This document shows positions 1 to 7,567 of a DNA stretch of 21,713 bases, in pieces; the stretch's first letter is position 1, and every line of letters begins with the position of its first letter. The stretch lies in contig CALFFN010000011.1 in NCBI GenBank assembly GCA_937958185.1, positions 1-21,713 on the forward strand, given 5' to 3'. Both the position numbers and the translations under genes were made by a program. Source of the DNA: an uncultured Neglectibacter sp. (GTDB lineage Bacteria > Bacillota > Clostridia > Oscillospirales > Acutalibacteraceae). The notes under the pieces are model-generated. The model did no database searches, was not told the origin of the DNA, and saw only the letters and a list, made by a program, of their open reading frames with translations.

Positions 1-185
1 AAAAGCGAGAAAAACTGGGAAAACCGCAAAAGCGTGCCGCTTCACCCAAATCGGGAAGATAGCTTTCTGAAAGCCGCAAATCAGCGACCCGGCAAAAAGC
101 GAGAAAAACTGGGAAAACCGCAAAAGCGTGCCGCTTCACCCAAATCGGGAAGGTAGCTTTCTGGAAGCCGCAAATCGGCGACCCG
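1..185. repeat. 94-bp tandem direct duplication upstream of yidC
   Basis: Bases 1-91 recur at 95-185 with a period of 94. I see only three differences, all A in copy 1 and G in copy 2 (59/153, 70/164, 83/177). The first copy touches the window edge, so further copies may lie upstream. Each unit carries a short inverted repeat (gcttt-ctg-aaagc at 63-75; in copy 2 the change leaves a G-U pair). Frame 1 is open from base 1 to a TAG at 154-156, so this could be the tail of an upstream gene (yidD often lies here), but the encoded Lys/Arg-rich peptide has no recognisable YidD ending. Because 94 is not a multiple of 3, the two copies would be read in different frames, which argues against a coding repeat. 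Confidence 0.9.
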
Positions 186-246
186 ATAAAAAAAATACGG
201 CAGGGAAAAAGCGTTTACCAAAACAAAGAGGAGCCGTTGCAATTAC

Positions 247-1317
247 ATGGGAATTTTCAATTTTTTCGGAAGTATTTTAGGCTATCTCCTTTGGTTTCTG
301 TATACCATCTTCAGAAACTATGGCGTTGCCATTATTTTGTTTACCATCATTTTGAAGCTGGTTCTGTTCCCCACTTCTCTGAAGCAGCAAAGAAGCATGG
401 CTTCTCAAAGTAAGCTGGCAGAAAAGCAGAAAGAGCTGCAGAAAAAGTATGCCAATAACAGAGAAAAATACAATGAAGAGCTGTCAAAGCTCTATGAAAA
501 GGAAGGGGTCAGCCCGACTAATGGCTGCCTGACCACCCTGTTGCCTTTCCCCATCATGCTGGGCATTTACTATTCCGTTATCATGCCGCTTTCCAACACG
601 CTGCACATTGCTTCGGACACGGTCAGGCAGGCGACGGACTACATTTCCAGAATTCCCGGTATGGTTTCCACCGGCGGCATTTATTCCGAGCTGCAGATCA
701 TTCAGAATTTCAGCGCCGTTCGGGATAACCTGACCATGTTCAGCGCGCAGGATATCGCAAAGATCGAGGACTTTTCCAAGGGCTTTAAGTTTTTAGGGCT
801 TGATCTGCTGTCTATCCCCAAGGGTGCGGCGTTCAGCACGTTCCTGTGGCTGATCCCCGTGCTTTCTCTGGTGACCAGCGTGGCGTTCCAGGTGTACACC
901 ATGATCTACCAGAAAAAGACCACCGGGCAGAATCCCATGGGCTGTATGCTGGTGATGACCTGCGTGTTCCCTTTGATCAGCCTGTACTGGGCATACACCA
1001 TGCCCGCCGCCGTTGGCTTTTACTGGATCATTTCCTCCTTGACCAGCTGGGCGCAGAGCGTTGTAACAAACAGGTATTTCAGCGCCGCCCAGATGACGGC
1101 AAAGATAGAAGCCCAGCGCGCTGTTACGCTGGAGCTTGCCGAGGGGTCGGTCCGTCCCCTGCCTGTGGAAACGCAGAAGCAGATCGCGGATCGCCTGGCT
1201 GCCGGCGCCCAGAAAAAGCAGGACAAGGAAGAAAGCAGGCAGAAGACCGGGCAAAAAAAGAAAAAAGGCGGCTCGGGTCCCAGTGACTCAAGCGCTTATA
1301 TAGGCACAAAAAAGTAA
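247..1317 (+). CDS. yidC: YidC/Oxa1-family membrane protein insertase
   Basis: This is the insertase that places and folds membrane proteins, alone or with SecYEG, at the cytoplasmic membrane. It has 356 residues and the five-helix Oxa1 core of Gram-positive YidC, without the large extracellular domain of proteobacterial YidC. Hydrophobic segments lie near residues 8-44, 94-113, 195-220, 230-250 and 253-275. A charged, coiled-coil-like cytoplasmic loop (about 46-88) follows the first segment, and the tail (about 315-356) is Lys-rich, as expected for ribosome contact. No lipobox is seen. The conserved hydrophilic-groove Arg of the first core helix (before the L-x-L-x-P stretch) is Lys37 here. 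An AAAGAGGAG Shine-Dalgarno (226-233) lies a rather long 13 nt before the ATG. It is followed 25 bp later by khpB, its usual partner near the origin. Confidence 0.95.
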   Translation: MGIFNFFGSILGYLLWFLYTIFRNYGVAIILFTIILKLVLFPTSLKQQRSMASQSKLAEKQKELQKKYANNREKYNEELSKLYEKEGVSPTNGCLTTLLPFPIMLGIYYSVIMPLSNTLHIASDTVRQATDYISRIPGMVSTGGIYSELQIIQNFSAVRDNLTMFSAQDIAKIEDFSKGFKFLGLDLLSIPKGAAFSTFLWLIPVLSLVTSVAFQVYTMIYQKKTTGQNPMGCMLVMTCVFPLISLYWAYTMPAAVGFYWIISSLTSWAQSVVTNRYFSAAQMTAKIEAQRAVTLELAEGSVRPLPVETQKQIADRLAAGAQKKQDKEESRQKTGQKKKKGGSGPSDSSAYIGTKK

Positions 1318-1342
1318 AAGAGACAGGAAGGAAGAAAAACCT

Positions 1343-2155
1343 ATGTTGAAAGAAGCGGTAGCTCAGGGCGCGACGGTGGAGGTCGCCTTTGCCAACGCCT
1401 GCAAGGAGCTGGGTGTGGACACCACGGAAGCGGAATTTGAGATTCTGGAAATGCCCACAAAGAAGACCCTTGGTATTTTCGGTGGCAGCCCTGCCAAGGT
1501 AAGAGCCTATATTGAAGAAAACAGCGACCCTGCCGAAGCGGCGGCGGAGTATCTGAAAGCCGTGCTGAAAGAGATGGGTCTGAGCAATGTTACCATTACC
1601 ATCAACCGGGAGGAAGCCGGCGCCGCGCTGAGCCTTTCCGGCGAGGACATCGGCTTCATCATCGGTCATCGGGGAGAAACACTGGATTCCCTGCAGTATC
1701 TGGCTTCCCTGGTGGCAAATCATGTGGAGTCTTCCTATTACCGCATTACCCTGGACGTAGGGAATTACCGGGAAAAGCGCAAGGAAACGCTGGAAGCGCT
1801 GGGAAAGAAGATGGCGCTGCGCGCGGTCAAGTACGGGCGCAACTCCTCTCTGGAGCCCATGAACCCCTATGAGCGCAGGATCATCCACACCGCTGTACAG
1901 ACAGTGGAGGGAGCAAAGTCCTGGAGCGAGGGAGAGGACATGAACCGCCATGTGGTCATCGGTCCCGAGGGCGGCGAGCGCCCCCAGCGCTATGACAACC
2001 GCAGGGGAAACCGCCGGGGCGGCTATGACAACCGTCGTGGCGGCGGTCGTGGCAGAAGCGGCCCCGCCCCCGCAAACAATGCGCCCAGAGCGGAGGGTCC
2101 GAAATCCGACGCGCCGGATATGCCGATTTACGGCAAGATCGAGGTAAATAAATAA
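1343..2155 (+). CDS. khpB: RNA-binding protein KhpB (Jag/EloR), with RGG-like tail
   Basis: KhpB/Jag is a cytoplasmic RNA-binding protein that, with KhpA, affects cell elongation and mRNA levels in Firmicutes. Domains in order: Jag_N (about 1-58), KH type II (about 75-142) with the loop GHRG at 108-111, and R3H (about 150-208) with Arg178-x3-His182 inside NPYERRIIH. A low-complexity tail of about 60 residues follows; between 216 and 240 it has repeated RRG/RGG units and two YDNRRG motifs, and it ends in a Pro/Ala-rich stretch. The tail is absent from the textbook B. subtilis protein. An AGGAAGGA ribosome-binding site (about 1325-1331) precedes the ATG. The gene is 25 bp after yidC and is closed by a terminator at 2193-2223. 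Confidence 0.95.
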   Translation: MLKEAVAQGATVEVAFANACKELGVDTTEAEFEILEMPTKKTLGIFGGSPAKVRAYIEENSDPAEAAAEYLKAVLKEMGLSNVTITINREEAGAALSLSGEDIGFIIGHRGETLDSLQYLASLVANHVESSYYRITLDVGNYREKRKETLEALGKKMALRAVKYGRNSSLEPMNPYERRIIHTAVQTVEGAKSWSEGEDMNRHVVIGPEGGERPQRYDNRRGNRRGGYDNRRGGGRGRSGPAPANNAPRAEGPKSDAPDMPIYGKIEVNK

Positions 2156-2192
2156 GAGACCTGTTTTTCCCTTGGGTCGAAAAAGCAGCTTT

Positions 2193-2223
2193 GGGGCGGC
2201 CTGAAAAGGCGGCCCCTTTTTTT
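2193..2223 (+). terminator. Rho-independent terminator after khpB
   Basis: The arms ggggcggcct (2193-2202) and aggcggcccc (2207-2216) form a 10-bp stem with one G-G mismatch and a GAAA loop, followed by seven T (2217-2223). This separates the yidC-khpB unit from mnmE. Confidence 0.88.
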
Positions 2224-2256
2224 AGATACTGGATATTAGATGCTGGATACTGGATA
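2223..2256. repeat. Short repeat tract, family A (GATACTGGATA-type), copy 1
   Basis: This tract is built from near-repeats of 'tagatactgga' and 'tagatgctgga'. Its first 25 bases (2223-2247) are identical to 7455-7479 after rsmG. It begins in the last base of the khpB terminator T-run. It is followed by a strongly purine-biased stretch (about 2257-2330, almost all A and G) reaching the mnmE ribosome-binding site. Confidence 0.8.
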
Positions 2257-2330
2257 AGGGCAAGAGCAAGGGAAAAGAGAAGAGAGAAAAGAGAAGAGAC
2301 AGGGAAAAACTGGAAAACAGGAGCGGGAAT

Positions 2331-3704
2331 ATGACAGGAGAAAAGACCATTGCCGCCATTTCCACCGGGTTCGCGCCGGGCGGGATCGGCATTGTGCGGA
2401 TTTCCGGCAGGGACGCCCGGAAGGTCGCCGACCGGGTGTTCCGCGGGAAAAGCGGAAAAAAGATTGTCGACATGGCAGGGTACACCGCCCAGTTCGGCGG
2501 GGCGTTCCTGCGCTCCGGCGAAAAGCTGGACGATGTGGTGGCGCTGGTGTTTGCCGCTCCCAAAAGCTATACCGGGGAGGACGTGGTAGAGCTGTCCTGT
2601 CACGGCGGGCTGTATGTGACCCAGCGGCTGCTCCGGGAGGTGCTGGAAGCCGGGGCTGCCCCTGCCGGTCCGGGGGAATTTACCCGCCGGGCGTTTCTCC
2701 ACGGCAAAATGGACCTGGCGCAGGCGGAAGCCGTCATGGGGCTGATCGGCGCGCAGGGGGAGCAGGCTGCCCGCACGGCAGAAATGGGAAGCAGCGGAAG
2801 GCTGTCCCGGAAAATCGTTGCCGTCCGGGAAGAGCTGTCCGCCCTAACCGCTCATTTGGCGGCCTGGGCGGACTTCCCCGAGGAGGACGTTCCTGTCTTA
2901 GAACAGACCGGGCTTTGCCGCAGCCTGCAAAAAATTGCGGAGGAGCTTTCCCGGCTGCTTGCCACCTTCGATTCCGGCAGGCTGTTCCGGGAGGGTGTGG
3001 AAACGGTGATCGCCGGGCGCCCCAATACGGGAAAATCCACCCTGATGAACCTGCTGGCAGGGCAGCAGCGCTCCATTGTCACCGAATACGCCGGGACCAC
3101 CCGGGACATCGTGGAAGAAACTGTCCGGCTGGGGGGCATTCCCCTGCGTCTGGCGGACACCGCCGGGCTGCGCGCCACCGATGACCCGGTGGAAAGCATA
3201 GGGATCTCCGCAGCGCGGGAAAGGCTGAGAACCTCCCGTCTGGTGCTGGCGGTATTTGATTCCTCGCAGGCGCTGCTGCCGGAGGATATAGCTTGGGTTT
3301 CCGAGCTGGACCCTGCCCGCACGGTGGCAGTGGTCAATAAAAGCGACCTGCGGCGGCAGCTGGATATCGCACAGCTGAAGCAGCGGTTTCCCCATCTGGT
3401 GGAGCTTTCCGCGCTGTCCGGCGATGGATTGGAAGCACTGACCCAGGCGGTGTTTGACATTTTGGGCGCCCGGGAATTTTCCCCGGACGAGGGCGCGCTG
3501 TTTACCGAACGCCAGCGGGACGATGTGTCCCAGGCGCTTGCCGCCGTGCAGGAAGCGGAACAGGCGCTTACCGCCGGTTTGACGCTGGACGCTGCCACGG
3601 TCTGTATCGAAGACGCTTTGTCGGCGCTGTATTCCCTGACCGGCGAGCGGGTGAGCGATGAGATCATCGACCGGGTGTTTGAGACATTTTGCGTTGGAAA
3701 GTAG
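2331..3704 (+). CDS. mnmE: tRNA modification GTPase MnmE
   Basis: MnmE works with MnmG to add a carboxymethylaminomethyl group at C5 of the wobble uridine of certain tRNAs, using methylene-tetrahydrofolate and GTP. The protein has 457 residues, the family length. An N-terminal folate-binding domain (about 1-120) and a helical domain (about 121-455) surround the G domain: G1 GRPNTGKS at 229-236, G2 GTTRD at 255-259, G3 DTAG at 276-279, G4 NKSD at 336-339. The protein ends in CVGK, which matches the catalytic C-x-G-K terminus of the family. The ATG has an AGGAG at 2319-2323, 7 nt upstream. Its stop codon TAG is also the first triplet of an AT-rich repeat tract. The usual next gene, mnmG, is separated from it by a HAD phosphatase gene. 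Confidence 0.97.
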   Translation: MTGEKTIAAISTGFAPGGIGIVRISGRDARKVADRVFRGKSGKKIVDMAGYTAQFGGAFLRSGEKLDDVVALVFAAPKSYTGEDVVELSCHGGLYVTQRLLREVLEAGAAPAGPGEFTRRAFLHGKMDLAQAEAVMGLIGAQGEQAARTAEMGSSGRLSRKIVAVREELSALTAHLAAWADFPEEDVPVLEQTGLCRSLQKIAEELSRLLATFDSGRLFREGVETVIAGRPNTGKSTLMNLLAGQQRSIVTEYAGTTRDIVEETVRLGGIPLRLADTAGLRATDDPVESIGISAARERLRTSRLVLAVFDSSQALLPEDIAWVSELDPARTVAVVNKSDLRRQLDIAQLKQRFPHLVELSALSGDGLEALTQAVFDILGAREFSPDEGALFTERQRDDVSQALAAVQEAEQALTAGLTLDAATVCIEDALSALYSLTGERVSDEIIDRVFETFCVGK

Positions 3705-3746
3705 TTGTTAGAAATTAGTAATTAGTAATTAGAAATTAGCAGTTAG
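3702..3746. repeat. AT-rich short repeat tract, family B (TTAGTAA-type)
   Basis: Repeats of 'ttagaaa' and 'ttagtaa' run directly on from the mnmE stop codon. A weaker echo (ttag...ccgttagttgttag) lies at about 3848-3872, further along the same gap. Between them is a perfect 6-bp hairpin (ccggcg-tgc-cgccgg, 3748-3762) with no T-run. I see no gene and no confident promoter in 3705-3938. Confidence 0.75.
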
Positions 3747-3938
3747 ACCGGCGTGCCGCCGGGTGCAGGACGGGGAAGAACAGGGCATGATTTTTCCGTT
3801 TTGTCGCCCGACCAACGGTAAAGTGCGGCAGATAACAGAAAATAGAGGTTAGTCTTGAGCCGTTAGTTGTTAGAGGAACTTCATTTGATAAAATGAAAGA
3901 GCAGTTTAGAATTGTCAATGGGGAAGCGAGGGGTGAAA

Positions 3939-4781
3939 ATGAGGGTACTGTATGTTTCCGATTTGGACGGTACGCTGCTGCGCAGTGACGCGAAAATTTC
4001 GGCATACACCTGCCGGGTCATTAACGAGCTGACGGCAAAGGGAATGCTGTTTTCCTACGCCACCGCCCGCTCCATCTATACCGCCTCCAAAGTGACGGCC
4101 GGGCTGACTGCCCGGATCCCGCTGATCACCTACAACGGCGCGCTGGTACGGGACAACGCGACCCATGAGCTGCTGCTTTCCAATTTCTTTTCCAAAGAAG
4201 ACGCGGCGGAGCTGCTGGAAGCGCTTTTGGGGCGCGGCGTCTCGCCCATTGTCTATTCCTATGACGGGCGGGAGCATTTTTCCTATCTGGAACAGGAAAT
4301 AAGCCCCCAGACCGCCGCGTTTCTTGCCACCCGGAAAGGGGACGCGCGGGATCGCCCGGTCTCCCGCCCGGAGCAGCTTTTGGAGGGGGAGGTCTACTAC
4401 TTCACCTGCATTGACGAAACGGAAAAAATGTGCCCGCTGTATGAGCGGTACCGGGAACGGTTCCACTGCTTTTCCCAGCCGGAAATTTACAGCGGGGATA
4501 CTTTTTTTGAGATCATTCCAAAAAACGCCTCGAAAGCAAATGCCGTTTTGCAGCTGAAATCTCTGCTTCACGCGGACAAGCTGGCGGTATTCGGCGACGG
4601 GGAAAACGATTTGGATATGTTCCAGCTTGCCGAGGAAGCCTATGCCGTTTCCGGCGGGGCAGATCGCCTGAAGGCTGCTGCCACGGCGGTGCTGGGCAGC
4701 AACGACGAAGACAGCGTGGCAAAATGGCTGGAAGAGCATGGGGAAATCGAGGAAAAAAGGGGGAACGAAAATGACCTATGA
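3939..4781 (+). CDS. Cof-type HAD-superfamily phosphatase
   Basis: This is a predicted cytoplasmic, Mg-dependent phosphatase of the Cof/YbjI-like (HAD type IIB) group, which generally acts on sugar phosphates and other small phosphometabolites; the substrate cannot be read from sequence. With the chosen start it has 280 residues. Motif I is DLDGTLL (Asp8 and Asp10), motif II is the Thr/Ser in YATARS, motif III is Lys199 in SKANAV, and motif IV is GDGENDLDM at 219-227. The ATG at 3939 is preferred because GAGGGG (3928-3933) lies 5 nt upstream and the protein then begins right before motif I; a TTG at 3912 would add nine residues without a good ribosome site. The 3' end overlaps mnmG by 11 bp, so the two are probably translationally coupled. 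The gene interrupts the usual mnmE-mnmG pair. Confidence 0.88.
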   Translation: MRVLYVSDLDGTLLRSDAKISAYTCRVINELTAKGMLFSYATARSIYTASKVTAGLTARIPLITYNGALVRDNATHELLLSNFFSKEDAAELLEALLGRGVSPIVYSYDGREHFSYLEQEISPQTAAFLATRKGDARDRPVSRPEQLLEGEVYYFTCIDETEKMCPLYERYRERFHCFSQPEIYSGDTFFEIIPKNASKANAVLQLKSLLHADKLAVFGDGENDLDMFQLAEEAYAVSGGADRLKAAATAVLGSNDEDSVAKWLEEHGEIEEKRGNENDL

Positions 4782-6657
4782 TGCGGGGAAAATTGATGTG
4801 GCGGTGATCGGCGCGGGTCATGCGGGGATTGAAGCGGGGCTTGCCGCCGCCCGGCTGGGCTGCAAAACGGCAGTGTTTACCATCAATCTGGACGCCGTGG
4901 GCAACTGCCCCTGCAACCCCAGCATCGGCGGCACGGCAAAGGGTCATCTTGTGCGGGAAATAGACGCCCTCGGCGGCGAGATGGGAAAAGCCGCGGACGA
5001 GTGCACCCTGCAAAGCAGAATGCTGAATCTGGGAAAGGGTCCTGCGGTTCACTCCCTCCGGGCGCAGATCGACAGGAACCGCTACTCCCAGACCATGAAG
5101 CACCGCCTGGAGACCTGCGAAAATCTGGAGCTCCGCCAGGCGGAGGTAGTTTCTCTTTTGCCGGAGGGCGGCGCATGGAAGCTTACCACCCGGCTGGGGG
5201 CGGTATACACCGCCGGGGCGGTGATCCTTGCCACCGGCACCTTTTTAGGGGGAAAGGTCTTCGTGGGGGACGTGTCCTATGAAAGCGGACCCGATGGAAT
5301 GTTCCCCGCCGCCTTTCTGCCGGACTCCCTGAAAGCGCTGGGTATTTCCCTGCGCCGCTTCAAAACCGGCACGCCTGCCCGGGTGCTGCGTTCCTCCATT
5401 GATTTTTCCGAATTGGAAGTGCAGCACGGCGACGAGCCTGCCGTCCCCTTTTCCTACGATACGGAAGCCCCGGTGGAAAACCGTTCCGTCTGCCATGTAA
5501 GCTGGACAAATGATGAGACAAAAAAGGTGATCCTGGAAAACATTCACCGCTCGCCCTTATATTCCGGCATGATCGAGGGGGTGGGTCCCCGCTATTGCCC
5601 CAGCATTGAGGACAAGGTGGTGCGGTTCCCCGACAAGCCCCGGCACCAGCTGTTCATCGAGCCTTGCGGCGAAAATACGGAGGAAATGTATTTGCAGGGC
5701 ATGAGTTCCTCCCTGCCGGAGGACGTGCAGCTTGCTTTTTACCACACCATCAAGGGCTTGGGGCACGCTCAGATCATGCGCACCGCCTATGCCATCGAAT
5801 ACGATTGCTGCGACCCCCTGCAGCTGGACGCCGCCCTGGAGTTCCGGGATTATCCCGGTCTGTACGGCGCGGGGCAGTTCAATGGCAGCTCCGGCTATGA
5901 GGAAGCCGCCGCCCAGGGGCTGATTGCGGGGATCAACGCCGCCCGGAAGCTTTTGGGCAAACCCCGGTTTGTGCTGGATCGAGCCAGCTCCTATATCGGC
6001 ACGCTGATCGACGATCTGATTACAAAGGGCGTCAGTGACCCATACCGCATGATGACCTCCCGTTCCGAATACCGATTGGTGCTGCGGCAGGACAACGCCG
6101 ACGAGCGCCTGACCCCCTACGGCAGGGAGCTGGGCTTGATTTCCGACAGCCGGTGGGAAAAATTCCAGAAGAAGCAGGAGCAGAAGCGGCAGGAATTAAA
6201 GCGGACGCAGAACACGGTTTTCCCGCCGACGGAGCAGCTGAACCGCATTCTTGTTTCACGTGGAACATCTCCTGTGACCACCGGCGTGAAGCTCAGCGAC
6301 CTGCTCCGCCGCCCACAGATTTCCTATGACGATTTGACGGAAATCGACACTGCCCGCCCCGACCTGCCCGCCGCCGTGCTGGAAAATGTGGAAATCGAGC
6401 TGAAGTACGAGGGATATATCCGCCGGCAGACGGCGGATATCGAGGAAATGCGCCGGGTAGAGGGGAAGAAGCTTCCGCCGGACACGGATTACCGCCAGAT
6501 CACGGGTCTGCGGTTGGAAGCAATAGAAAAGCTGGACCGTGTCCGCCCGGAAAACGTGGGACAGGCAGGGAGAATTTCCGGGGTCAGCCCGGCGGACATT
6601 TCCGTACTGCTGATCTGGCTTGCTTCCCGTGGCAGGGAAACGGGAGAACAAAACTGA
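4771..6657 (+). CDS. mnmG: tRNA uridine-5-carboxymethylaminomethyl modification enzyme MnmG (GidA)
   Basis: MnmG is the FAD- and NADH-dependent partner of MnmE in wobble-uridine modification of tRNA. With ATG at 4771 it has 628 residues, the normal family length. The dinucleotide-binding motif GAGHAG is at 14-19 and the conserved CNPSIGGTAKGH begins near residue 48. Further signatures are GTFLGGK, FNGSSGYEEAAAQG and the region with SYIGTLIDDL and PYRMMTSRSEYR, followed by the C-terminal helical domain that binds MnmE. I chose 4771 over the in-frame ATG at 4738 because an AGGGGG-type Shine-Dalgarno lies about 7 nt upstream and the protein then starts close to the FAD motif. The coding sequence contains a consensus parS site at 6252-6267. 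rsmG follows after 67 bp. Confidence 0.97.
   Translation: MTYDAGKIDVAVIGAGHAGIEAGLAAARLGCKTAVFTINLDAVGNCPCNPSIGGTAKGHLVREIDALGGEMGKAADECTLQSRMLNLGKGPAVHSLRAQIDRNRYSQTMKHRLETCENLELRQAEVVSLLPEGGAWKLTTRLGAVYTAGAVILATGTFLGGKVFVGDVSYESGPDGMFPAAFLPDSLKALGISLRRFKTGTPARVLRSSIDFSELEVQHGDEPAVPFSYDTEAPVENRSVCHVSWTNDETKKVILENIHRSPLYSGMIEGVGPRYCPSIEDKVVRFPDKPRHQLFIEPCGENTEEMYLQGMSSSLPEDVQLAFYHTIKGLGHAQIMRTAYAIEYDCCDPLQLDAALEFRDYPGLYGAGQFNGSSGYEEAAAQGLIAGINAARKLLGKPRFVLDRASSYIGTLIDDLITKGVSDPYRMMTSRSEYRLVLRQDNADERLTPYGRELGLISDSRWEKFQKKQEQKRQELKRTQNTVFPPTEQLNRILVSRGTSPVTTGVKLSDLLRRPQISYDDLTEIDTARPDLPAAVLENVEIELKYEGYIRRQTADIEEMRRVEGKKLPPDTDYRQITGLRLEAIEKLDRVRPENVGQAGRISGVSPADISVLLIWLASRGRETGEQN
6252..6267. 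promoter_or_regulatory. parS: parS centromere site (ParB binding), inside mnmG
   Basis: The sequence TGTTTCACGTGGAACA reads TGTTCCACGTGAAACA on the other strand, which matches the well-known chromosomal parS consensus TGTTNCACGTGAAACA exactly. It lies within mnmG, about 3.8 kb before parB. parS sites inside coding sequences near the origin are known (one lies in spo0J of B. subtilis). Confidence 0.9.
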
Positions 6658-6724
6658 GAATACTAAATTTTTTGGCGGCAGTATTTCCAAGTCCTTAAAA
6701 TGCGCCGCTTAAAAAAGGAAAGCA

Positions 6725-7450
6725 GTGATAAAAATGACGGACTGCAAGGCAATGCTGATCTCTATGGCGAAGACCATGGGAATCAAAGTGACAAACCCGC
6801 AGGCGGAACAGTTCCAAACCTATCTGGAGCTGCTGTTGAGCTGGAACGAAAAAATGAACCTCACCGCCATTACCGATCGGTCGGAGGTGGTGGAAAAGCA
6901 TTTTGTGGACAGCCTTACCCTGCTTTCCCACTGTAAAATAAAGCCCGGGGCGAAGCTGATCGACGTGGGAACGGGAGCGGGGTTCCCGGGGATCCCCCTG
7001 AAAATCCTGCGCCCGGATATCGAGCTTACTTTGCTGGACGGGCTCAATAAGCGGCTGAACTTTCTGGGAGAGGTCTGTTCTGCCCTGAATATCACCGCGG
7101 AAAGGGTCCACAAGCGGGCGGAGGAAGCCGGGCGGGACCATAAAATGCGGGAAAGCTACGATATCGTCACCGCCCGGGCAGTGGCGCCCCTGAATATCCT
7201 TTGCGAATACTGCCTGCCGCTTACGAAAATGAAGGGCTTCTTTCTTGCCATGAAAGGTCCGGGGGCGCAGGAGGAGCTGGCTCAGGCGGAGCGCGCGCTG
7301 GATATTTTAGGCGGCACGGACAGGAAAATTATTTCCCTTTCCCTGCCCACCGCGGGGGAACGGAACATCATTGCCGTGCAGAAAAAAGCCTTTACGCCGC
7401 GGGAGTATCCCCGCCACGGCGGGACTATTACGAAGCACCCGCTTGTTTAG
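6725..7450 (+). CDS. rsmG: 16S rRNA (guanine-527 N7) methyltransferase RsmG (GidB)
   Basis: RsmG is a SAM-dependent methyltransferase that makes m7G527 in 16S rRNA; its loss is known to give low-level streptomycin resistance. The 241 residues match the family. Visible signatures are SWNEKMNLTAI (about 39-49), the SAM-binding DVGTGAGFPGIP (about 80-91) and TARAVAPL in the catalytic half. I use the GTG at 6725 because AGGAA at 6716-6720 is close to it; the ATG at 6734 is an alternative that would shorten the protein by three residues. The stop codon TAG (7448-7450) is also the start of the family A repeat tract. Confidence 0.95.
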   Translation: MIKMTDCKAMLISMAKTMGIKVTNPQAEQFQTYLELLLSWNEKMNLTAITDRSEVVEKHFVDSLTLLSHCKIKPGAKLIDVGTGAGFPGIPLKILRPDIELTLLDGLNKRLNFLGEVCSALNITAERVHKRAEEAGRDHKMRESYDIVTARAVAPLNILCEYCLPLTKMKGFFLAMKGPGAQEELAQAERALDILGGTDRKIISLSLPTAGERNIIAVQKKAFTPREYPRHGGTITKHPLV

Positions 7451-7485
7451 ATACTAGATACTGGATATTAGATGCTGGACGCTGG
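7448..7485. repeat. Short repeat tract, family A, copy 2
   Basis: This is an 'agatact(a/g)gata'-type tract that begins with the rsmG stop codon. Bases 7455-7479 are identical to 2223-2247. Confidence 0.8.
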
Positions 7486-7518
7486 AAAAAAGCATTTCGC
7501 ATTCCTAATTGCCCTTAT

Positions 7519-7550
7519 TTATACATTGCACATTTCTACATTATACATTC
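7519..7550. repeat. AT-rich short repeat tract, family C (TACATT-type)
   Basis: Four imperfect 'tacatt' or 'cacatt' units are spaced 8-11 bases apart, just before the ribosome-binding site of the acetyltransferase gene. Together with the family A tract it fills almost the whole 117-bp gap after rsmG. Confidence 0.6.
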
Positions 7551-7567
7551 CTGAAAGGGGTGGTTTT

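Noticed and set aside
1..156. Frame-1 peptide as the C-terminus of YidD
   Set aside because: It has no conserved YidD ending, and the sequence is a tandem repeat out of frame with itself, so no gene is called.
793..1254. Long minus-strand open frame inside yidC
   Set aside because: It lies opposite a strongly conserved gene, has no family match and has no ribosome site; it is a shadow of GC-rich coding sequence. The same holds for the long minus-strand frames under guaB, serS and parB.
3463..3480. CCCGGGAA stretch in mnmE resembling half of a Noc-binding site
   Set aside because: Only one half matches ATTTCCCGGGAAAT. I found no full Noc site in the window, also not at 9174-9188 or 20885-20897, which lack bases of the core.
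6660..6720. Possible stem between TTTTTTGG and AAAAAAGG that would hide the rsmG ribosome site
   Set aside because: Pairing needs two G-U pairs, a bulge and a loop of more than 20 nt; too weak to claim.
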